Origin: Prevotella micans DSM 21469 = JCM 16134 | Lineage (GTDB): Bacteria > Bacteroidota > Bacteroidia > Bacteroidales > Bacteroidaceae | Length of the DNA: 64,000 nt | Direction: 5' to 3' | Assembly: GCF_000614105.1 (NCBI RefSeq) | Contig: NZ_BAKH01000003.1 | Location: 1-64,000, forward strand | In this document: positions 28,393 through 37,491 of the stretch, piece by piece | How the letters are laid out: each line of letters starts with the position of its first letter | How positions within the stretch are numbered: the first letter of the stretch is position 1 | Made by a program: the position numbers and the translations under genes | The notes under the pieces: generated by a model | What the model was told of the DNA's origin: nothing | Database searches by the model: none | Seen by the model: the letters and a program-made list of their open reading frames with translations, nothing else

Positions 28393-28410
28393 TCAATAAA
28401 GTTAAGTTTT

Positions 28411-29274
28411 ATGTCACGTTTTATATTATACACTTTTCAATGTGCTCCTTTGCAGAACAGAGAAAAACATCTGTTTGAGAATTTACCTTCTATCCAAGAA
28501 CGGATGGATAATAAATTAGAGTATATCCGTAATATCATTACAAGTCCTGGGTTTAAATTTAAGAGTAAGAAAGATGGAGAGTTTAACTTCAAACTTTTCT
28601 ACGATCACGAAGGCCTTCTAGTTTTTAGGATTGCTAATAATAAAGCATTAAACCTTGAAGAAAACTTTAAAAATACCCAACATCATTATTCTCCTAGTTG
28701 CTTTGTTATCTTAGACAATAGAGAAAATATACAGCAAGTTGCAATTGAAGAAGATAAAAAGTCTTTTTCAAGTACAGATGTTGTTAGAAACATATTAGAA
28801 TATACTCTAAAAAAGAGGCTCCTTAATAATGGTCTTACCATTGAAATAAAAAAAGAATACGAACAAAAAGAGTTTTGGGAGCTTGTTGGCAAGCAAACTA
28901 AAGGTGTATCAATGGTACGATTCACATTATCTTATCCAAATCTTGGAAGAGTACATGATAGTATAGAAAAATTTCTTAATTCTGAAAGTAAAGCTGTAAA
29001 TAGTAAAAAGACAGAGTTGGAGTTTTGTTCAGATAACTCTGAACAATTAGAATTACATGAAAGCAATACTCAATTGGCAGGATTAGTTGAAGCATCAGCA
29101 AAGAGCGGTAATCCAATAACTATAAAGGCTCGTGGAATAAAAAAATTTATTCGGACTGGAGAAACTATAAAAAGTTTTGAAATAGATGATTTAGAAGCAA
29201 AGATGGCATCATCAGATTTGTTTCAAAATCTATCAGGGTGGTTAAAGCATCAGTACGATAATGAAAATGCTTAA
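28411..29274 (+). CDS. Unrecognised 287-residue protein of the methylase operon
   Basis: The product is a soluble alpha/beta protein with no signal peptide or membrane helix. It starts MSRFILYTFQ and includes a strand-rich middle (HHYSPSCFVILDN). I do not recognise its family. It lies 18 bases after the methylase gene, and its last 14 bases overlap the start of the small membrane-protein gene, so the two are translationally coupled. A small soluble protein coupled to a membrane protein is a common effector layout in phage-defence loci, but that is inference only. The coding sequence is markedly AT-rich compared with the two genes before it. Confidence 0.7.
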   Translation: MSRFILYTFQCAPLQNREKHLFENLPSIQERMDNKLEYIRNIITSPGFKFKSKKDGEFNFKLFYDHEGLLVFRIANNKALNLEENFKNTQHHYSPSCFVILDNRENIQQVAIEEDKKSFSSTDVVRNILEYTLKKRLLNNGLTIEIKKEYEQKEFWELVGKQTKGVSMVRFTLSYPNLGRVHDSIEKFLNSESKAVNSKKTELEFCSDNSEQLELHESNTQLAGLVEASAKSGNPITIKARGIKKFIRTGETIKSFEIDDLEAKMASSDLFQNLSGWLKHQYDNENA

Positions 29275-29722
29275 TACATTATTTAGATATATTGGATATG
29301 CTACAGTTTCTGTGTCTATTGGATACGTGTCATATCTTGGTGGGCAAGAGTATGATTATCTTTTTAAAATAAGTGGAAATTTAGTACCTATATTGATATC
29401 TCTTCTCGTATTTTACGTGACAATATTTGGAAGTATTTTAAAGGAACTAATTTGCTATAAAAATAGAACGAATGCAGATACAAGTGACGTTTTGAAAAAT
29501 ATAAAATTAGAAATTATAATAGAGATGATACTGATTATATTTTCTCTACTCTGTTTTATTGCACGAGGAGCTTGTGAAACTTTAGCCCCTAACACTATAA
29601 AGCCGTTTATAGCTACAGTTTCTAATTCAATAACAGTTTTTTCAATCATCTATTTTTTATTAGCTATATATGATTCAATATTGGGTTTATGGGACTTAAT
29701 AGAAGCGAATAATAAAAAATGA
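29261..29722 (+). CDS. Small four-helix membrane protein of the defence operon
   Basis: The 153-residue product shows four hydrophobic helices, roughly at residues 10-26, 38-60, 83-103 and 122-145, with a polar loop (KNRTNADTSD) between the second and third. No signal peptide cleavage site is evident. It overlaps the preceding gene by 14 bases and is followed 31 bases later by the RhuM gene. Possible roles are a membrane-damaging effector or an anchor for the 287-residue protein; neither is shown by sequence. The family is not recognised. Confidence 0.7.
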   Translation: MKMLNTLFRYIGYATVSVSIGYVSYLGGQEYDYLFKISGNLVPILISLLVFYVTIFGSILKELICYKNRTNADTSDVLKNIKLEIIIEMILIIFSLLCFIARGACETLAPNTIKPFIATVSNSITVFSIIYFLLAIYDSILGLWDLIEANNKK

Positions 29723-29753
29723 ATGAAGCTTAATTATATCTTTTGTAAAAATA

Positions 29754-30800
29754 ATGAAAATAAATAACAACGACAATATGCTTATCTACCAGTCGGCAGA
29801 TGGGAAGATAAAGATAGATGTTCGATTTGAGAGGGAAACCGTGTGGCTGTCGTTAGACCAGATGGCAACACTCTTCGGGCGTGATAAATCTACTATCTCA
29901 CGACATGTTAAGAATGTGTTTGAAGAGGGAGAATTACCTCCAGTATCAACTGTTGCAAATTTTGCAACAGTTCAGTTGGAAGGGAATAGAGAGGTTTCTA
30001 GAAATATAGATTATTACAACCTTGATGTAATAATATCTGTAGGTTATCGGGTGAAATCACAGCAGGGCACACAGTTCCGCATTTGGGCTACACAGCGGCT
30101 CAGAGATTATATCATCAAGGGCTTTACATTGAATGATGAGCGGTTTAAGACAGGTTCTTCCTACAACTACTTCAAAGAACTCTTAGATCGTATTCGCGAG
30201 ATACGCCTTTCTGAGAAAGTGTTTTATCAGCAAATAAAGGACATCTATGCAACAAGCATCGACTATAATCCATCGGCTGAAATGACATTGGCTTTCTTCA
30301 AAGAGGTACAGAACAAGTTACTTTGGGCTGTCAGCGGAAAGACAGCTGCTGAACTTATGTTTTATCGTGCCAATGCTTCACTGCCAATGATGGGACTTAC
30401 TTCTACGGAAAAAGAAGAAAAAGTTACCAAGAATGATGTCTTGATTGGTAAGAACTACCTGAATGAGAAGGAGATTGGTCAACTAAAACTTATCGTAGAA
30501 CAGTTCCTTGCCTATGCTGAGGCGCAGGCTTTGGCTGAGAAACCGATGTATATGCGTGATTGGGTGCAGAAACTACGCCTTGTACTTACCATGAACGAAA
30601 AGAATATCCTTGAACATGCTGGCACAATTTCTCACAAGCTGGCAGTAGCCAAAGCAACGAAGGAATATGTTGCTTACAAAGAACAGCAACGGCAAATAGA
30701 ACACTTTGATAGTATCCGACAACTCGATCAAGATCTAAAGCGTATTGCACCACGAAAGAGCAATAAAACGAAAAAAGACAACGGAGAGAATAATCAATGA
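29754..30800 (+). CDS. RhuM family protein
   Basis: The 348-residue product has the RhuM core: FERETVWLSLDQMATLFG (residues ~23-40), RDKSTISRHVKNVFEEGE, NIDYYNLDVIISVGYRV and FRIWATQRLRDYIIKGF, followed by an alpha-helical C-terminal domain and a lysine-rich tail. RhuM proteins are widespread in restriction-modification loci and pathogenicity islands. The N-terminal part is HTH-like, but the biochemical function is unproven. It follows the membrane-protein gene by 31 bases, and its end overlaps the next start by 4 bases, so it is likely in the same operon as the helicase and methylase. Confidence 0.9.
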   Translation: MKINNNDNMLIYQSADGKIKIDVRFERETVWLSLDQMATLFGRDKSTISRHVKNVFEEGELPPVSTVANFATVQLEGNREVSRNIDYYNLDVIISVGYRVKSQQGTQFRIWATQRLRDYIIKGFTLNDERFKTGSSYNYFKELLDRIREIRLSEKVFYQQIKDIYATSIDYNPSAEMTLAFFKEVQNKLLWAVSGKTAAELMFYRANASLPMMGLTSTEKEEKVTKNDVLIGKNYLNEKEIGQLKLIVEQFLAYAEAQALAEKPMYMRDWVQKLRLVLTMNEKNILEHAGTISHKLAVAKATKEYVAYKEQQRQIEHFDSIRQLDQDLKRIAPRKSNKTKKDNGENNQ

Positions 30801-31261
30801 TAGTCACCACAGAATATCTTGGCAATCAGGAACTGCTGAAATTACAAAAGACAGCCTTCCTCGCATCAAGCAATATTGCTTCCGAAACGGTGTTGCGGGT
30901 ATATGATTGGGCTACTGATATGCGTAGTCGGAGAGACTGTATCATCAGCGGATTTAATAGTAAATTGGAACAAGATGTACTTCACTTTCTGTTGAAAGGT
31001 AAGCAGCCTGTTATTCTTGTTCTTGCCCGGCGAATGTATAAAGTTATCCCTAAGGAATTACAAGAAGCGTTAACTCAAAATAGACTATTGATAGTTTCTG
31101 TAAGTAATGCTGCACGTCAGTCAAAGAACACAGCAATGATGAGGAATAAGTGGCTTTGCGAAATGGCTGACAGGATATTATTCGTAGGTGTGACCGAGCA
31201 AAGCAGCCTCTACGCGCTTAAGGCCGCCTTTAATAATAAACAAAAAATGATAACATTATAA
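30797..31261 (+). CDS. DprA/SMF-like Rossmann-fold protein
   Basis: The 154-residue product resembles the small DprA/SMF-type Rossmann proteins that accompany RhuM genes in Bacteroidetes. It shows KTAFLASSNI at the start, CIISGFNSKLEQDVLHF (the SGF...D turn of the fold), KQPVILVLARRMYK, RQSKNTAMMRN and RILFVGVTEQSSLY. It has only the nucleotide-binding-like domain, without the extra domains of true DprA. It overlaps RhuM by 4 bases (ATGA). Its role is unknown; a DNA- or nucleotide-binding accessory to the RhuM protein is inference. Confidence 0.75.
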   Translation: MIVTTEYLGNQELLKLQKTAFLASSNIASETVLRVYDWATDMRSRRDCIISGFNSKLEQDVLHFLLKGKQPVILVLARRMYKVIPKELQEALTQNRLLIVSVSNAARQSKNTAMMRNKWLCEMADRILFVGVTEQSSLYALKAAFNNKQKMITL

Positions 31262-31269
31262 TTCCCACT

Positions 31270-32726
31270 ATGACTATACAAGACACAATAGCCCGCAAGG
31301 AAGGTCAGACATTTGATTGCAAGAGCATTTAAATTGTTCCCAAGACTTTGGCTGTACCCATCGTTGCGTTTGCCAACGCTGATGGTGGAGTGATTGCTAT
31401 TGACGTATATGACAAGACTCGGAGGATAGAGGGTGTGGATCAATATACAGAGATGCTAAATGAGTTGCTGCGTGTTCCTTAGGATTTCTGTAATCTTTCC
31501 GTGCCTATTACCACCGATTTGGTCCCTTGTACTGATAAGGATGGGAACGACAACCATATTTTGTTAATGTATATCCCTGCAAGTTCGGAACTACACGCTA
31601 ATCAGGTAGACGAAGCCTATATGCGTGTTGGCGATAAGAGTAGAAAGTTGACTTTTGAAGAACGCATACAGCTGATGTATGATAAGGGTGAACGCTACTA
31701 CGAGGATACGGCTGTGTATGGTGCTATGGTTGATGACATTGATATGACCGCTGTCGAAAGATATACAGAATTAATTGGTTATACCAAATCAGCAAAGCAA
31801 TATTACAATAAAATAATGGCTTCTTGACTACCAATGCAAAGGGAGAGGAGCAAGTTAGTGTGGCTTGTATTCTGTTGTTTGGTAAATATCCTCAAAAGTT
31901 CTTTCCTCGTGGGCGCACTCGCTTTATCCGTTATAAAGGTACAGAAGAGAGAGTGGGCGCAGAGATGAACGTGATTAAGGACGTAACTTTTGAAGGAACG
32001 ATACTTGATCAGGTGAAAGCCACGATAGCTTATCTTGAAACCCAAGTAGAGGAGCATACGTTCCTTGGGCAACATGGACAGTTCGTAACCCATAGAGATT
32101 ACCCAAAGTTTGTGATACAAGAAATGGTAGTTAATGCTTGTTGCCACCGTGCCTATAATATAAAGGGTACGGAAATCCAAATTAAGATGCTTGACAATCG
32201 ACTTGTATTCGAGTCGCCCGGTAGGTTACCTGCAATGGTCAAGCCCTCTAATATCCGTCATACGCATTTCTCTCGCAATCCGAAAATTGCTCAATTCCTT
32301 AAGGCATACAGCTTTGTAAAGGAATTTGGTGAAGGTGTAGACCGTGTATGTAGAGAGTTGGAAGCTAATGGTACACCATGTTTATCTTTCCATCTTGATG
32401 ATTTTATTCTGAAGATTACAGTGCCGAAGGTGACAGAAAGGATAATAGAAAAGGATGTCAACGTGACAGAAAAGGTGATAAAAACTCATCAAGAGGTGAT
32501 AGAAAAGGTGATAGAAAAAGCGGTGGCTCTCAATGAAAAATTAACAGAAAATCGTATTTCTATCATCAAGCTAATAATAGAGAATCCATATATTTCTAAA
32601 TCGGAACTTTCCAAACATGTGGGAATCAGTGAAAATTCTATATCTCGTAACATAGAAGCTATGCGTGATAAATACCTTCGCCGTGTCGGTCCCAATAAAG
32701 GCGGCTTTTGGGAAATCATAGAATAA
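31270..32726 (+). pseudogene. Broken AlbA_2/Schlafen-like ATP-binding regulator
   Basis: A gene for an AlbA_2-domain protein can be read from the ATG at 31270. The domain (EFKS-like start, then LAVPIVAFANADGGVIAI) carries an in-frame TAA at 31330 and a TAG at 31480. A frameshift near 31820 then separates LTFEERIQLMYDKGER from the remaining part (31824-32726). That part holds the HATPase-like region (FVIQEMVVNACCHRAYN, REFGEGVDR-like) and a C-terminal winged helix. Intact relatives are about 480 residues. With three lesions it is unlikely to be functional. It directly follows the DprA-like gene and may once have been the last gene of the operon. Confidence 0.85.
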
Positions 32727-32737
32727 TATGCAGCGCA

Positions 32738-32772
32738 CAAGCCCAACCAAACGAGAACTTAGGTTGGGCTTG
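32738..32772. terminator. Hairpin between convergent AlbA_2 pseudogene and S41 peptidase gene
   Basis: A perfect 11-bp inverted repeat CAAGCCCAACC/GGTTGGGCTTG (32738-32748 with 32762-32772) lies between two convergent coding regions, so it may serve both strands. No strong T-run follows on either side. Confidence 0.6.
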
Positions 32773-32784
32773 CTTCATATAGGA

Positions 32785-33861
32785 TTATTTCAATTTCTTT
32801 GCAACCCATACAACCCATGTGTCAATATGATCTTTGAGAGAGGCGGGAAGTGGTAGTGGAATCTTTATATCTGGCTTGATTCCTATTTCTTTTGTTTTTA
32901 TTTGTAAAGCGAAGTCTTCGTCGACGCAAACTGGATAATAGCAAGTAATCCCACTATGTGGCAGTTGAAATGGAGCGATGTTACCCGATAGGTTTGCTCC
33001 GCTGGTAGGGTCTTGTCCATATATTTTTCCACGATGGCAATAGTCTTTTACAAAACGAGCTAAGGTTTCTCCAGAACTTGCTGTTCTGCTATCAACGAGA
33101 ATTGCCGCCTTTTTTAAATGGCTTGCAATGAAAGGCATTTCCTCGTTATTGTTCTCTTCTGACAATGGCACAAACTGTGCTTTCGATTGACGGGCTTTCT
33201 CTACGATATTTGTATCACCTTGTTTCATGAGTACTTCCCTATTCATGGGGGTGTTTCTGAATAGGACTCTCCAAGGTTTCTTTGGTTGATGGTCTGCGAG
33301 TATCTCAAGAAAAGGTTCCCAAATGGCATCATTTCCCCCAGAATTACCTCGAATATCTAAAATGAGATAGGGACAATTCGTTCTTTTATAGGCTTGGGCA
33401 ACACTATCGACCCATGCGTAAGTGGGATTCTGTCCGCTGCAAGAGGGTATTCTTACCAGATAGGTATCCGTATCGAGCATACACGCAAGGGGTTGAGGGT
33501 CATACTCCATCTTCTCGTTATACTTGGGATGAACTCTTCGGTCATACTCTTGCCAGAATCGATGTCGGTCAACTATAAAATGGGTGTCGAATTGAGAGAA
33601 AAACCAAAAGACATAGTCACAAGTTGCGGTTTCTATATCTTGACCTTTCAGTAAATGTCGCTTGATCGACTTTTTAAGCTTGGCGTATTCCTTACCATAC
33701 ATTTTGTGAATATATGGGTAAGTAGCAAGATTGGCTTCAGTAAATCTTGTTAGATATTGATAATCTTTTAGATGATGATTGATGCTGTCGGGATGTATTG
33801 CAAATGAGGTGGAAGTCCAACATAAAGCAACAGAAATACAGAGCTGTCTTAAGTTCATCAT
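32785..33861 (-). CDS. Exported S41-family (C-terminal-processing) peptidase
   Basis: The 358-residue product has a signal peptide (residues ~1-22, ending SFA). The peptidase core carries LILDIRGNSGGND near residue 195 and the catalytic serine in DSRTASSGETLARF near 268, with GIKPDIKIPL at the end. This is the tail-specific protease fold without a PDZ domain. Such S41 proteins are common in Bacteroidetes envelopes, with unknown substrates. It is cargo of the element, on the opposite strand to the defence operon, and looks intact. Two Met codons at the start (33861 and 33858) are both possible. Confidence 0.85.
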   Translation of the reverse strand: MMNLRQLCISVALCWTSTSFAIHPDSINHHLKDYQYLTRFTEANLATYPYIHKMYGKEYAKLKKSIKRHLLKGQDIETATCDYVFWFFSQFDTHFIVDRHRFWQEYDRRVHPKYNEKMEYDPQPLACMLDTDTYLVRIPSCSGQNPTYAWVDSVAQAYKRTNCPYLILDIRGNSGGNDAIWEPFLEILADHQPKKPWRVLFRNTPMNREVLMKQGDTNIVEKARQSKAQFVPLSEENNNEEMPFIASHLKKAAILVDSRTASSGETLARFVKDYCHRGKIYGQDPTSGANLSGNIAPFQLPHSGITCYYPVCVDEDFALQIKTKEIGIKPDIKIPLPLPASLKDHIDTWVVWVAKKLK

Positions 33862-34104
33862 ATATTGTCTTTCAGGTGAATTATATTTTAATCATATCTT
33901 TGTCAGTGGTCACTTCTTGTTTAGTATTCGATCTTGGTTTGCAAATTTATATATTTTATTCCGTACTTCTTCTTTTTCATGTTTTTGCATCTTTCCATGG
34001 TCCTGCCCTACCCGTAATGTTTCTTTATTTCATATAATTCTTTATGTGCCATAAGTTACTTCTTGTATTAAAAGTTTGCTTTCCATTATGTATCTTTAAT
34101 CTTC

Positions 34105-34270
34105 TTAATTTATCTGTGCAGAAATTTTAATCGGTTTTATATTGACCAAAGCTTCAATCTCTGCTTTCTCAAAGTAAAGTATTCTACCCCGTGGCTTGTA
34201 ATGAGATATAAGAGTACCCCAATGTGAGTTTGTAGAGATAACTCTTCGATAAATTTAAGAACCTGCATGA
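34105..34270 (-). pseudogene. Remnant of an excisionase-type helix-turn-helix protein
   Basis: On the minus strand one frame reads FLNLSKSYLYKLT and another continues HYKPRGRILYFEKAEIEAL to a TAA at 34105-34107. Together they give the typical DNA-binding domain of excisionase-like proteins of Bacteroides elements, broken by one frameshift. The N-terminus is not found. It lies between the S41 peptidase start and the DUF4062 remnant. The rest of the stretch 33862-34270 shows nothing I can support. Confidence 0.65.
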
Positions 34271-34853
34271 CTAACTATCGTGCTTTATTGCCCTTAATCT
34301 AGCCATTTCAGAAAGGCCATATGGTGTCAATACCCAATAAGTATATGCAGAACCGTCATAATCTTTACCCACATCTGTACTAATCAATTTTAGTGCCATT
34401 AGTTGTACAAGTATTGTTTGGAAATCTGACTCTTTTATACTAGAATATCTTGGTATAAAAGCCTCTTCAAGTCTATCTTTTATTTGTCTCTCAGAGACTG
34501 GCTTAAGTAATAAAGTACAGACTGATAGGAATATGTCATTCCATGAGGCAGCTTTCTCTTCATCATGAAAGTTATCCTCAGAAAACAAAGTAGTTCTATA
34601 ATGTATCGTAAAAAGTTCTTCTCCTTGCTTATACTGTTCAGTACCTTGCAGGCGACTTTGAACTTAGAAAATCGACTTGTTGAGTAAGCTTCTTATTTTC
34701 CTCTTGAAGTTCTAATATCTTAGTATTCGCCTCATCTGAGGTTATTTTATCAGCTCTAACCCATCCTGGGCGTGGATGATGCTTTATTTGATAGTCTAAG
34801 CTCGTTGAAACATAGCCAGCTAAGTTGTCTTTATTAGTCCATGATTTACACAT
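34271..34853 (-). pseudogene. C-terminal remnant of a DUF4062 protein
   Basis: Two adjoining minus-strand frames (34853-34638 and about 34637-34271) together give HHPRPGWVRADKI, a heptad-rich LELQEENKKLTQQV and a winged-helix-like tail. This is the order seen at the end of DUF4062 proteins. The DUF4062 domain itself is missing upstream and a frameshift lies near 34640. DUF4062 proteins occur in defence islands and are often linked to immune-type functions. This copy is dead. Confidence 0.6.
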
Positions 34854-34900
34854 CCTATTAATCTTTACAATACTCTCAAATTGTTTTAATTTCTCTTTTA

Positions 34901-35218
34901 GCAGACCGAGACGAAATCTCCTTCTTTGCCAAGTTCGTACTGTGTTCCAATAACGAGTTATTCCCAGTCATCATAGATGTGGTAGAAACCCGATATTGGG
35001 TCAGGAAGATAGAGCGTCTTAAAAGTGATGATACCTACTTTCTGCAAAAGCTGAAAGCCGAAATACCCGCCTTTCTCTATTTTCTGCAGCACTGCCCCTT
35101 TTCTACCCAAAAGGAGAGTCGCATGTGGTTTGCGCCACAACTGACCTTTACGCCAGCCCTGTAGCGTATTATCCGCAGTAATCCTAATAAGTTGGAGCTT
35201 GAGTTTGCTGAAGTTTAA
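34901..35218 (+). pseudogene. C-terminal remnant of a mobile-element primase-helicase
   Basis: The frame from 34901 reads FFAKFVLCSNNELFP, then RYWVRKIERLKSD, then EIPAFLYFLQHCPF and QKESRMWFAPQLTF. This is the C-terminal signature of the D5-like primase-helicase of Bacteroides mobilizable elements. A TAG at 35162 interrupts it before RIIRSNPNKLELE, and it ends at 35218. The N-terminal primase and P-loop parts are absent. It leads straight into the TOPRIM primase remnant, as in intact elements. Confidence 0.75.
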
Positions 35219-35220
35219 GG

Positions 35221-35971
35221 TAAACACAGAACTTAATCTATAGTACGACTTCGACATTGGTAGAGGTGGCAACATCATCGACCTTACAGCCTTGCTCTAC
35301 AACTCTTCGGACGTGTCGTATCTCATTCATCAGATAGAACACAATGCGCCAAGCAGTGTGTCGGTTAGACAGCCCACAGCCAAGCCGACCACACCGCAGA
35401 ACTCCTTTGGGCACCTGCAAGTGCTCCCTCTCATGCATCCAGACCTTATCCAATAACCTTGAGAAAAGATGTATCAACATTGAAATGGCCAGAAAGGTGT
35501 GAAAGGAACTGCACTTTGATACAAGGGGGTAAACATTACTTTGCTATTGGTTTGCCCAACATCTCTGGTGGCTATGAGTTGCGTAATCCATTCTTCAAGG
35601 GAGATATCACGCCAAAGAATATCGGTCATTTCATGGAAGAGCAGAACAATGTATGTTTTCTTTTCGAGGGCCTCATGGACTTCCTCTCATTCCTTACGAT
35701 TCGAAGAAAGGAGAACAACGGACTGATACGCCAGGATTATATGGTACTCAATTCTGTGACGAATGTCCGTAAGTCATTAGAACGTTTGTCGCGTTATGAC
35801 AAAGTACAATGCTTATTGGATAATGATGATGCAGGACGGAAGGCATACCAAGAGTTACTCTCGGAACTAAAAATACCCGTCATTGACTCTTCAGGCCTAT
35901 ACGCTGACTGCAAGGATCTCAACGAGTTCCTCTGCCGTCAGAATATTCTCCTGCAGAAGCCTGTTAGGTAA
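35221..35971 (+). pseudogene. Broken TOPRIM primase of the mobilization module
   Basis: One frame (from about 35244) reads FDIGRGGNIIDLTALLYNSS, the typical link between the CHC2 zinc finger and the TOPRIM domain. A frameshift and stops near 35456-35530 separate it from the second part (35459-35971). That part contains the TOPRIM core: NVCFLFEGLMDFLSF (catalytic Glu) and QCLLDNDDAGRKAY (DxD). The zinc finger is missing. The order primase-helicase, TOPRIM primase, relaxase matches Bacteroides mobilizable elements. It is non-functional as read. Confidence 0.8.
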
Positions 35972-36045
35972 CAACGAAGATGGTTAAAGCCTTGAGGCTT
36001 TCGTTCCTCTTGCCTACGGAGTTTTTATGGCAATAAAATGCTATA

Positions 36046-36103
36046 GCTCATTAGGGAATTTTTCGAGCCGCAATACAAGTAATGCAAAAAATTCCCAATG
36101 AGC
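36046..36103. promoter_or_regulatory. Long inverted repeat before the relaxase: candidate oriT
   Basis: GCTCATTAGGGAATTTTT (36046-36063) pairs with AAAAATTCCCAATGAGC (about 36087-36103) except for one bulged base, around a 22-base loop. It lies 110 bases upstream of the MobV relaxase start, where oriT of such elements is expected. It could instead be a terminator of the primase gene, for which AAAGCCTTGAGGCTTT at 35987-36002 is another candidate. Confidence 0.45.
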
Positions 36104-36212
36104 CAAGGACGTTACACCCCTCTGAACTCCCTGTTTCAAAAATAGGTACTTGCATCATCTTATCAAGCGGATGATGAAAGTACCTATACAACGAACTAAA
36201 AATTTTCATGAT

Positions 36213-37450
36213 ATGGCAAATTTTGTAGTTCTCCATCTGGAGAAAGCAAAGAGGGCAAATTCCAAGATGTCTGCCCATATTGAACACACTTTCATTGCAG
36301 GCAACGTGGATGAAAGTCGCATACACCTCGACCGAGAATTGATTGCTTTTCCCGAAGGTGTGAAATCACGGTCGGCAGCTATTGAGCATCGAATATAGAA
36401 TGCGCATCTCAAGCGTAAGGTGGGAAAGAATCAAGTGCATGCCATCCGTGTGATGCTTTCAGCGAGTCCTGAAGCAATGGAAAGGATACAGCACGAAGGA
36501 AGGCTTGACGATTGGTGTGAGCAGTCAGTGAAGTGGATGCAGGATACCTTTGGAATAGAGAATCTTGTCTCTGCTGTTCTGCACATTGACGAACAGACGA
36601 CTCATATCCATGCGACAGTAGTTCCCATCGTCACCGCTACACGTAGAAAGAAGAAATCAGAGGACAGCGTGAAGAAGCACTATTGTAAGAAAGCCGAAGG
36701 CTCCCGCCTGTGTGCCGATGATATATACAGAGCAATACTGCAAGGCAGAGAATCTCAAAGAGGATATTGTTCTTTTGGCAGAGCAAAAGGAGAAGGTATC
36801 AGAAGATTTATTAAAGGTAAAATCAGAACTGAAACAGACCACGCTGAAAAAGGGTATCAGTAATGCCTGCTCTGATATGCTAGCGCCATTGGCTCTTTAT
36901 TTTCAACGAAAGACCAACAAACCATAGCAATGCTAAACCAACAAATTATCGAAAAAAGATAAGATGATTGCTACTTTAAATAAGATTATTCGTGAAAAGG
37001 AAAATCTCATTCAAACGGAGAAAGATAATGTTGGATATGCCCAAAAGAAGTTGCAGCGTTTCAAAAGAAACATAGAAGAGTGGTATCCTGATATATGCGC
37101 CAATGTGGACTTTGCCAATACATGCTCTAATGCTTATCGGATTAGCGATGAGATTGTTAAACAATTATTGAATGGGAAAAGAGCTGTATGTTCAGGAAAG
37201 TTCCTGCCTAAGGGCGAGAAAGTTCCGTTTGAACTTAATAACGCTGTGTTCTCGTCTAAAATGACAAAGTCAAGACCATCGTACGCTGTTGATTAATGGT
37301 GAGTTAGTGGCAGATATGATTAAGAACAGGCGACAGCAATGGTATCTTGAAAGGAAACAGAAGGAAGCAATGGAAAGGGCACAGAGAGTTTCGAAAGGTC
37401 GAGCTATATATGAAAATGGGGAGAAATATTTGCACAAACTGCCTATTTGA
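36213..37450 (+). pseudogene. Broken MobV/Pre-type relaxase
   Basis: From the ATG at 36213 the product reads NFVVLHLEKAKR and MSAHIEH, then RIHLDRELIAFPEGV, the start of plasmid-recombination (Mob/Pre) relaxases. A TAG at 36396 follows AAIEHRI. The same frame then resumes with VGKNQVHAIRVML and AVLHIDEQTTHIHATVVPI, the histidine-rich motif that binds metal in the active site. A frameshift near 36700 and others downstream split the long coiled-coil C-terminus (36712-36927, 36964-37296, up to TGA at 37448). Intact relatives are about 400-450 residues. The element has therefore lost its own relaxase. Confidence 0.85.
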
Positions 37451-37491
37451 TATATGTTAACTAATGGCATTGCATTTTTTCTTAAATATCT

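Noticed and set aside
34638..34853. Separate small gene on the minus strand
   Set aside because: Together with 34271-34637 it reads as one frameshifted DUF4062 C-terminus.
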